Source: DASPKX01 sp035627835 (lineage in GTDB: Bacteria; Verrucomicrobiota; Verrucomicrobiia; Limisphaerales; SXQI01). Taken from it: a stretch of 19,909 bases of DNA. Every line of letters starts with the position of its first letter. The first letter of the stretch is position 1. This document shows, one piece after another, positions 1 to 5,754 of this stretch. The notes below the pieces were generated by a model, which was not told the DNA's origin, did no database searches, and was given only the letters and a program-made list of their open reading frames with translations. A program made the position numbers and the translations under genes. Location of the stretch: assembly GCA_035627835.1 (NCBI GenBank), contig DASPKX010000072.1:1-19909 (forward strand). Reading direction: 5' to 3'.

Positions 1-815
1 ATTTTGCGGATGTTCTTCATCGCCGCCAGAAAGGCATCCACCAGATCCTCGACGAAAAGAACGTCGCGGACCTGCTTGCCGTCGCCGTAAATAGTGATGC
101 CTTTGCGTTCCAGCGCACGAATGAGGAAATGCGCCACCCAGCCCTGATCTTCGTTTCCAAACTGGTGCGGCCCGTAAATGCAGCTCATCCGGAAGACCGC
201 AGCGGGGATTTTGAACGTGCGCGCATAGTCCAGGACGTACTGCTCGGCGGCGCCTTTCGAGCAGCCATAAGGGCTATGGAAGTGGAGTTGGCGCTCTTCA
301 CTGAATCCATGCGTGCGGTACCGCTCGGCGACGGGTTCGTAGCGCTCACCACGCAAGCGAAGATCCACATCGTTCATCTCGCCATAAACCTTGTTGGTCG
401 ATGTAAAGATGATGGGGACCGGTGTGTCCTGCTGGCGAATCGCCTCGAGCAGATTCAGGGCGCCACGGCAGTTCACATCGAAGTCGAACACTGGATCTTC
501 CAGGCTGGTTGTGACCGCCACCTGCGCGGCAAAGTGGAAAACCTGGCCTGCCTTTTTGACTGCGGAGCGCACTTCTCCGGCATCGCGGATATCCGCCTTA
601 TGCAACTGCACAAGGTTTCCGTGCGTCTCACGGAGCCACGCCCAGTTCCGCTCGACGCCCGCGCGGGAGAGATTGTCGAAAAGAATGACGGGCTGCCCAG
701 CTTTGAGGAAGCGATGCGCGAGGTTCGTGCCAATAAACCCGGCCCCGCCAGTGATCAACGTCGGCTTTCCTGCAGTTTCCACTTCAAGGCCGTGCTTCGT
801 CCTGTTCATCTTCAT
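1..815 (-). CDS. rfbE: CDP-paratose 2-epimerase (CDP-tyvelose epimerase type), C-terminus cut by window edge
   Basis: Extended short-chain dehydrogenase/reductase that would interconvert CDP-paratose and CDP-tyvelose at C2 with bound NAD, for 3,6-dideoxyhexose in O-antigen or other surface glycans. I translated 271 codons open from the ATG at 815 to the edge. Visible are the NAD-binding TGGAGFIG (residues 22-29), a DNLSRAGVERN stretch, the STNKVYG catalytic strand, the YGCSK active-site Tyr183/Lys187 pair, and DQGWV and GKQVRDV motifs. From memory, these blocks match Salmonella Tyv/RfbE closely (HSPYGCSKGAA, DQGWV, GKQVRDVL), which is more specific than a generic epimerase call. Family length is about 340, so roughly 65-70 residues lie outside the window. 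The start overlaps the upstream gene's stop as ATGA (815-812), implying translational coupling. About 15 residues precede the usual family start. The substrate is inferred from similarity; an uncharacterised related epimerase is the alternative. Confidence 0.85.
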   Translation of the reverse strand, partial: MKMNRTKHGLEVETAGKPTLITGGAGFIGTNLAHRFLKAGQPVILFDNLSRAGVERNWAWLRETHGNLVQLHKADIRDAGEVRSAVKKAGQVFHFAAQVAVTTSLEDPVFDFDVNCRGALNLLEAIRQQDTPVPIIFTSTNKVYGEMNDVDLRLRGERYEPVAERYRTHGFSEERQLHFHSPYGCSKGAAEQYVLDYARTFKIPAAVFRMSCIYGPHQFGNEDQGWVAHFLIRALERKGITIYGDGKQVRDVLFVEDLVDAFLAAMKNIRK

Positions 816-1927
816 ACTGTCAGCCCTCTGGCGCTCAGTTCTTTCCGTGCTTCTTCGACCCGATCCACCGGAACCTGGCCCTCTAGCCAATTCACCAGGT
901 CGAGCAATCCTTCTTCTAGCGAGATTTTTGGCTCGTAGCCCAGCGCTCGTCGCGCAAGTGAGATGTCAGCGAAGCAGTGCCGAATATCACCAGCGCGATA
1001 CTTGCCGGTGATTTCTGGCTCGATGCTCTTGCCGAGCGCGTTGGCCATGCGCTCGCCCAGCTCGCGAATGCTGTAGTTATTCCCGCTGCCAACATTGAAG
1101 ACGCTGTCTTTGGCTTCCTTCACCTCCAAAGCCAAACGGCAAGCCTGCGCAATGTCGTAAACGCTCACGAAGTCCCGGCGCTGATTGCCATCCTCGAATA
1201 TCAACGGTCGGTTGTTGTTTAGGAGGCGCGAAGCGAAGATCGCCAAAACCCCTGTGTAAGGGTTCGAGAGCGCCTGCCGGGGGCCATACACGTTGAAGAA
1301 CCGCAAGGCCACCGTCGGCATGTTATATGCCCGGCCTATTAAGAGGCACATGCGTTCCTGGTCGTATTTGGAAAGCGCGTAAACAGAGGCGAGGCTCGGA
1401 GCTTTCGTCTCCGGGGTGGGCACCGGGGTGAGAATATTTTGATTCTCATCGCGGACCTCCCAGTCGTGAGCTTTTAATTGATCCAGCGACCGCTCGAAGC
1501 CTCCCACCATGTTTCCGTATTTGTTGCGGAATAGCCCCTCTCCGTAGAGGCTCATGCTGGAGGCAACAATCAGCTTCTCCACCGGCTCTTTGATGAGCGC
1601 TTCCAGGAGAACGGCGGTGCCAACATTGTTGACGGAAGTGTACTCCGCCACTTCATACATGCTTTGCCCCACGCCAACCATGGCGCTGAAGTGGTACACG
1701 GCATCCACGCCTTTGAGCGCGCGCTTGATGGTTTTTGCGCTGCGCACATCCCCTGGGATAAACTCGACCTCGGGGCTCAGATAGCTCGGTCGTTGTTGCT
1801 CAGGCCCGTGCACTTGCGGAGAGAGACTGTCCAACACGCGAACCTGGTAGCCGTGATCTAGAAGTTCATCCGCCAAATGGGATCCAATGAATCCGGCGCC
1901 CCCGGTGATGAGAATTTTCTTACTCAT
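812..1927 (-). CDS. NAD-dependent epimerase/dehydratase, dTDP-L-rhamnose 4-epimerase-like
   Basis: Extended SDR of 371 residues acting on a nucleotide sugar in the cytoplasm. The Rossmann motif TGGAGFIG is at residues 8-15, the catalytic serine strand ASSMSLYGE near 122-130, and the YALSK Tyr183/Lys187 pair is present. It is followed by RFFNVYGPRQ and the C-terminal substrate-binding domain with RRDFVSVYD and FNVGSG. The SPQVHG segment after the second beta strand and the long insert before the YxxxK resemble dTDP-L-rhamnose 4-epimerases (WbiB-like), which make dTDP-6-deoxy-L-talose; that substrate is a moderate-confidence inference. The start is well supported: AAGGAGG at 1940-1934 lies six bases before the ATG. 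It is the first visible gene of a minus-strand pair with the CDP-paratose 2-epimerase, overlapping it by ATGA. Both probably feed a deoxysugar into a surface polysaccharide. Confidence 0.87.
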   Translation of the reverse strand: MSKKILITGGAGFIGSHLADELLDHGYQVRVLDSLSPQVHGPEQQRPSYLSPEVEFIPGDVRSAKTIKRALKGVDAVYHFSAMVGVGQSMYEVAEYTSVNNVGTAVLLEALIKEPVEKLIVASSMSLYGEGLFRNKYGNMVGGFERSLDQLKAHDWEVRDENQNILTPVPTPETKAPSLASVYALSKYDQERMCLLIGRAYNMPTVALRFFNVYGPRQALSNPYTGVLAIFASRLLNNNRPLIFEDGNQRRDFVSVYDIAQACRLALEVKEAKDSVFNVGSGNNYSIRELGERMANALGKSIEPEITGKYRAGDIRHCFADISLARRALGYEPKISLEEGLLDLVNWLEGQVPVDRVEEARKELSARGLTV

Positions 1928-1933
1928 TCAGCG

Positions 1934-1940
1934 CCTCCTT
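1934..1940 (-). promoter_or_regulatory. Strong Shine-Dalgarno before the epimerase at 1927
   Basis: AAGGAGG on the minus strand, six bases from the ATG. It is the clearest ribosome-binding site in the window and fixes this start. It contrasts with several neighbouring genes that have none. Confidence 0.8.
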
Positions 1941-1963
1941 TGAGAGCTTTCGCACGCTGGCAC

Positions 1964-2054
1964 CTTACGAAAAGGTAAGTAGCTGCAACAATCCAGCCCC
2001 ACCCCCAAAGGGTAATAATGTCCACCCCCCATTAAGCTAAGGGCACTACTTACC
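1964..2054. repeat. Inverted GGTAAGTAG / CTACTTACC pair in a divergent intergenic region
   Basis: The 204-base gap between the divergent epimerase and PQQ-like genes holds GGTAAGTAG at 1974-1982 and its exact reverse complement at 2046-2054. A further CTTAC at 1964-1968 can pair with GTAAG at 1975-1979. The 63-base loop makes a transcript hairpin less likely than two operator half-sites or chance. Nothing else in this gap is recognisable apart from a promoter-like pair next to the PQQ gene. No regulator can be named. Confidence 0.25.
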
Positions 2055-2108
2055 GCAGCGAGTGAACCTACGTAGATGTCCTGGCAGGCCATCGCGCACA
2101 ATGGACGC

Positions 2109-2137
2109 TTGACGTCGTCTCTGGACCTGCGGTGAAT
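2109..2137 (+). promoter_or_regulatory. Candidate promoter of the PQQ-like gene, near-leaderless
   Basis: TTGACG (2109-2114), 17-base spacer, GTGAAT (2132-2137), then six bases to the ATG at 2144. The -35 matches 5/6 of the sigma-70 consensus and the -10 only 3/6. If used, transcription would start at or next to the ATG. Confidence 0.28.
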
Positions 2138-2143
2138 CTCCGT

Positions 2144-3409
2144 ATGCACCGTTTATTTCTTTCATGCATCGTCAGCAGCGTTTGTGTGTTCGCCGGCGAT
2201 TGGCCGCAGTGGCGCGGGCCGTTCGGCACTGGCCATTTGCCAGCGAGTAACGCAGGCCCGAGCAAGCTCCCAGCCGAACCAAAAACGCTCTGGCGCATGA
2301 AAGTAGGCGAAGGTTTGGCTTCGCCCGTGGTTGCGGATGGCAAGCTGATTTATTTCGACGCGGAGAATGGCAAAGAGACGATTCGGGTGATGAACCTGGC
2401 TGACCAGAAGCAACTCTGGGCCGAGGCGGTCGATGAAACATTCAAGGATTCTCAAGGTCCAGCCGGGCCGCGCTCCACCCCGCTTGTGAATGATGGCCGT
2501 GTTTACGCGCAGTCGTGCCGAGGCGAGCTGCAATGCCGCAATTTGGCCGACGGCAAACTGCTCTGGCGAGCGAACTTTCTGAAGGACTTTGGAGCAGAGT
2601 TCGTCGGCGAAAAAGGCAATGTTCCGGGAGCAGTGCGGCACGGCTACAACGCCTCACCCGTCATCTACGGAGCACGCCTATACGCCACGGTGGGCAGCAC
2701 TAATAACGCCAGTGTTGTCGCGTTCGACAAGACAACCGGAAAAGTGATTTGGAAAGGCGGGTCCGACATGGCTGGATACGCGCCTTTGGTGCGTGGCAAA
2801 CTCTCTGGACGCGATCAGATCGTCGCGTTTACCGCCGAATCGGTCATGGGCCTGGATGACCGGGACGGGACGGTCCTTTGGCGTCATCCCGTGAAGACGG
2901 CGTACGGACGTCACGTAACCACTCCCATCATTTTCGAGGAGGAACTCGTGATCGTCAGCTCGCATCAGGTTGGCATGATGGCCATTCGCGTTAAGAACCA
3001 GGATGGCAAGATTCAAGCTGAGCAGGCTTGGCTCTCCAAGGATTCGGCCATGAATTTCTCCAGCCCCGTGCTGGTGGGGCAGCACGTGTACGGCTTGGGG
3101 CCGCGCAAGGATCTCGTGTGTGTGGAGGCGGCAACTGGAAAGCTCGCCTGGTCGCAAACTGGTTACTTCGCGACATCAGCAGACAAAGCGCACGGCGGCT
3201 TTATCGCGATGAAAGATCGCATTCTCGCGCTCACGGATAATGGCGAGCTGGTTATGTTTGCGGCCAATCCCGCCGAATTTAAGGATCTGGGCCGCGCGCA
3301 AGTCTGCGGAATGAACTGGTGCAACCCCGCGTACTCTAATGGCCGCCTCTACATCCGTGAGGGAATCAAAACAACGGGTGAGCTTCTGGCTGTGCAATTG
3401 TCAGAGTAA
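2144..3409 (+). CDS. Secreted PQQ-like beta-propeller repeat protein
   Basis: About 421 residues. An N-terminal signal peptide (MHRLFLSC with a hydrophobic stretch to about residue 18) is followed at once by DWPQWRGP, the conserved opening of a large family of exported PQQ-like (BamB-fold) propeller proteins abundant in Verrucomicrobiota and Planctomycetota. Blades recur as a 'variable strand, D/G-G-K-L/V, W' pattern: ADGKLIYFDAENGKE, DGRVYAQSCRGELQC, TTGKVIWKG, DRDGTVLWR, ATGKLAWS. The quinone-dehydrogenase catalytic set is not evident, so a structural or binding role outside the cytoplasm is more likely than dehydrogenase activity. I chose the ATG at 2144; an in-frame GTG at 2132 with a weak GGA upstream would add four residues. 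The next gene starts 47 bases downstream on the same strand and may be co-transcribed. The true ligand is unknown. Confidence 0.82.
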   Translation: MHRLFLSCIVSSVCVFAGDWPQWRGPFGTGHLPASNAGPSKLPAEPKTLWRMKVGEGLASPVVADGKLIYFDAENGKETIRVMNLADQKQLWAEAVDETFKDSQGPAGPRSTPLVNDGRVYAQSCRGELQCRNLADGKLLWRANFLKDFGAEFVGEKGNVPGAVRHGYNASPVIYGARLYATVGSTNNASVVAFDKTTGKVIWKGGSDMAGYAPLVRGKLSGRDQIVAFTAESVMGLDDRDGTVLWRHPVKTAYGRHVTTPIIFEEELVIVSSHQVGMMAIRVKNQDGKIQAEQAWLSKDSAMNFSSPVLVGQHVYGLGPRKDLVCVEAATGKLAWSQTGYFATSADKAHGGFIAMKDRILALTDNGELVMFAANPAEFKDLGRAQVCGMNWCNPAYSNGRLYIREGIKTTGELLAVQLSE

Positions 3410-3456
3410 CAGGCACGGAGCGCAACTTAACAACGGCAGCGGGGTTTGTTTCCAAC

Positions 3457-5013
3457 ATGGCACGACACGCTCAGAAGGGTTGGTCAGCTGCAAAGCGGTG
3501 GAGTGTGGCGGCTGGGTTGGCGCTGCTTGTAATTAGCGGTGGAGCCTTAGTGATAGCCACCCGCGGTGGCGATGATGCGTGGGAAAGGGCAAAAGCAGAA
3601 TTGGCTGCGAAAGGCGAGCGCCTTGATTGGAATGAGCTGATTCCGCCGCACGTGCTGCCCGAAGAAAACTTCTTTGGGCATCCAATTGTTGAAGAAATTC
3701 TACCACCAAAGGGTGCCCGGGCGAAGGCCACGATAGTTCCGGAGCGCGTGACAATCCAGGCGCCGGGACCGGCGGCATCCCCACAAGTCCAGAAGGCCCC
3801 AACGAACAACATGCCCGCACCTCTTGCGAAGACCGACAAGCAACCCATTCGCCCGCTCTCCTTGCCGCCGGAAAATCCGTTGGACCAGCAGCCGCAAACT
3901 ATAGCTTGGCTCAAGACCCTGCCTCGCACAGAAGCCGAAGCCGGGACGAACCTATTCACGCTGGAAGGTCTGGATGAGTGGTTCGGCCAGTGGGACCAGA
4001 CATTGGAGGCGCTGAGAGAAGCCAACAAAAGGCCTTACGCGCATTACACAGGCGATTACAGTAATCCTATAAATGCCCCGATCCCGAACTTTGTCGCGGC
4101 ACGAGCGCTCGCCCAAGGAATCGCCTCGCGTGCGAATATCCATCTCCTCAGGGGCGAGGGTCAGGAGGCGTTGAAAGATCTTGATGCACTGGCCGCTCTC
4201 ATGCGGGGATTGCGCGGCGCTCCTGGCACACTTGTGAGCGCCATGATTCACACTGCGTTGGGGGGCCTTTACGTCTCGGTCGTCGCCGGCGGTCTAACAG
4301 AGAACCTTTGGAAGCCTGAAGACCTGGAAGGGCTCTTCGAGCGAATGAGCGCGATCAACCTCATTGCACCCGTCCAGCAGGCGCTCCGTCAAGGCGAGCG
4401 TTGTGGCATTGGCCGGATCTTTGACATGCTTGCGGAAACTGGCTCCAGTCCTAACCGGCTTGCTGGGCTCGCAGCCGTCAGCTCGCCGGGCTCGATTCAG
4501 CCGCGGGATGTCGCTGTTCGCCTGGCGCCGCGCAGTTGGATCCGCCGCAACCAGGCCACCCACGCCCTCCTCCTTCAAGGCTTCATCGAGGCGATGGATG
4601 GCAAAGCCAGACGCTACTATCCTAAAAGGAATGCAGCGGCGAGCGCCGCCGTTGCGACCGCGTTTAAACGCTGGTCCCCGCACACCATGCTTGCTGAACT
4701 AGCGACGCCAAATTTCCAAAAAGCTGGCGCCACGATGGCTTTGAACCAAACGAAAGTCGACCAATGCGCGATCGTTGCGGCGTTGCTGTGGCACAAGGCC
4801 CGGCACGGCTCGTATCCTGAGTCGTTAAGCGCATTGGACGCGCGATTTCTGAGCGCCTTACCCAAGGACGTCTCCACTGGAGAAGACTATCGATACCGCA
4901 AGAACGGCGACTCCTTCCTGCTCTACTCGATCGGCCCGAACGAAGTAGACGATGGCGGCTCCTCTGCTGCCCTTGAGCAGCATGACGACATATCGTGGCC
5001 CCCGCGGATGTAA
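3457..5013 (+). CDS. Membrane-anchored protein of unknown function with SIGPNEVDDGG-type C-terminus
   Basis: 518 residues, function not recognised. A positively charged N-terminus leads into one membrane segment at about residues 16-36, so the rest should lie outside the cytoplasm. Residues about 80-150 are rich in Pro, Ala and Lys and look like a flexible linker. The middle (about 150-420) is predicted mainly helical. The C-terminal part (about 430-505) has the pattern 'helix, HGSYPESLSAL, LP-D, YRYRKNGDSFLLYSIGPNEVDDGG', a recurrent ending of Verrucomicrobial and Planctomycetal envelope proteins that resembles the C-terminal half of type II secretion pseudopilins. No enzyme motif is visible. 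The ATG at 3457 has no good Shine-Dalgarno. It ends 13 bases from the stop of convergent pyrE with no terminator hairpin visible between them. Confidence 0.75.
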   Translation: MARHAQKGWSAAKRWSVAAGLALLVISGGALVIATRGGDDAWERAKAELAAKGERLDWNELIPPHVLPEENFFGHPIVEEILPPKGARAKATIVPERVTIQAPGPAASPQVQKAPTNNMPAPLAKTDKQPIRPLSLPPENPLDQQPQTIAWLKTLPRTEAEAGTNLFTLEGLDEWFGQWDQTLEALREANKRPYAHYTGDYSNPINAPIPNFVAARALAQGIASRANIHLLRGEGQEALKDLDALAALMRGLRGAPGTLVSAMIHTALGGLYVSVVAGGLTENLWKPEDLEGLFERMSAINLIAPVQQALRQGERCGIGRIFDMLAETGSSPNRLAGLAAVSSPGSIQPRDVAVRLAPRSWIRRNQATHALLLQGFIEAMDGKARRYYPKRNAAASAAVATAFKRWSPHTMLAELATPNFQKAGATMALNQTKVDQCAIVAALLWHKARHGSYPESLSALDARFLSALPKDVSTGEDYRYRKNGDSFLLYSIGPNEVDDGGSSAALEQHDDISWPPRM

Positions 5014-5026
5014 CGCGTGCCGCCCC

Positions 5027-5617
5027 TCAACCTTGCAGCAGTTCGTCTCGGTTGAAGATAGGCACGACCGGGTACCCCAGCTGCTCAATGCGATCCACGC
5101 CACCTTCCTGCCGATTCACAAGGGCGACGATGAAGTCGATCTCCCCGCGCGCTTCGCGAACAGCCTCAATCGCTTTAATTGTCGAATCGCCTGTGGTGAT
5201 GACGTCGTCGATGACAACAACCTGATCCCCTGCTCTAAAATCACCTTCAATCAATTTGGTCTGCCCATGGCCTTTGGCAGCTTTCCGCACGATGAATGGA
5301 CGCAAGGGAGAGCGATCACCGCTGATCGCGGAAACCATCGAAGTGGCGAGTGCAATTGGATCGGCGCCCATCGTGAGGCCTCCGATGGACGCGACGCGAT
5401 GTTTGATGCGCTCTTCCTGCTTGCGGATAGCCTCCAGAACCACCATCCCAACCAACCACGCTCCCTTGGCGTCGAGAGTGGTGAGGCGGCAATCGATATA
5501 GTAATTACTGCGAGCGCCTGAGGCGAGGACGAAGTCCCCGCGAAAGACCGACTTCGAGCGGAGTAATTCCAAAAGCTCACGGCGAGCTTCGGCTGGAGAG
5601 GCAGGAGGTTTCCACAT
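5027..5617 (-). CDS. pyrE: Orotate phosphoribosyltransferase
   Basis: Cytoplasmic enzyme of de novo pyrimidine synthesis joining orotate and PRPP to give OMP. At 196 residues it has normal length. The PRPP-binding motif VVVIDDVITTGDS is at 133-145. The flexible catalytic loop RKAAKGHGQ (111-119) carries the conserved Lys and His residues. ASGARSNYYIDCR (32-44) is the family's N-terminal substrate-contact strand, and GGLTMGADPIA (79-89) precedes the central sheet. The gene stands alone on the minus strand, not beside other pyr genes. It is convergent with the 3457 gene and divergent from the lipoprotein gene at 5755. The ATG at 5617 has no Shine-Dalgarno; the bases before it are pyrimidine-rich. 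A -35-like TTGACA lies 41 bases upstream, inside an inverted repeat shared with the divergent promoter. Confidence 0.95.
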   Translation of the reverse strand: MWKPPASPAEARRELLELLRSKSVFRGDFVLASGARSNYYIDCRLTTLDAKGAWLVGMVVLEAIRKQEERIKHRVASIGGLTMGADPIALATSMVSAISGDRSPLRPFIVRKAAKGHGQTKLIEGDFRAGDQVVVIDDVITTGDSTIKAIEAVREARGEIDFIVALVNRQEGGVDRIEQLGYPVVPIFNRDELLQG

Positions 5618-5629
5618 AAAGGCGCGGCT

Positions 5630-5658
5630 GTTTTCAGCTCGAACCCTCCCGCTGTCAA
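5630..5658 (-). promoter_or_regulatory. Candidate pyrE promoter
   Basis: On the minus strand TTGACA (5658-5653) matches the -35 consensus exactly. At 17 bases spacing lies GAAAAC (5635-5630), a poor -10, ending 12 bases before the ATG. The support comes mainly from the perfect -35. Confidence 0.3.
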
Positions 5659-5714
5659 CGGCAACCTTTCGCCTAAGTTCGCAGGTGTTGTGAACGCTGA
5701 AAAGGCGTTGACAG
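5652..5714. repeat. 9-bp inverted repeat carrying both divergent -35 boxes
   Basis: CTGTCAACG at 5652-5660 and its exact reverse complement CGTTGACAG at 5706-5714 lie between pyrE and the lipoprotein gene. Each arm contains TTGACA reading outward toward the adjacent gene. The arms are therefore best explained as mirrored -35 elements, or sites for one regulator acting on both genes. Confidence 0.5.
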
Positions 5715-5737
5715 AAGCTGGAGTAATTTGTTCTAAA
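5708..5737 (+). promoter_or_regulatory. Candidate promoter of the lipoprotein-hydrolase operon
   Basis: TTGACA (5708-5713), 18-base spacer, TCTAAA (5732-5737, 4/6 match), then 17 bases to the ATG at 5755. A short purine-rich leader with AAAAGG precedes the start codon. Confidence 0.42.
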
Positions 5738-5754
5738 AGTGAAAAGGCAATCTG

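Noticed and set aside
129..938. Long plus-strand open frame (269 codons) opposite the epimerases
   Set aside because: It lies antisense to a well-conserved CDP-paratose 2-epimerase and the end of the next epimerase, with no recognisable domain; a GC-rich shadow frame.
5014..5026. Terminator between the 3457 gene and pyrE
   Set aside because: Only 13 bases separate the convergent stops and no stem is visible.
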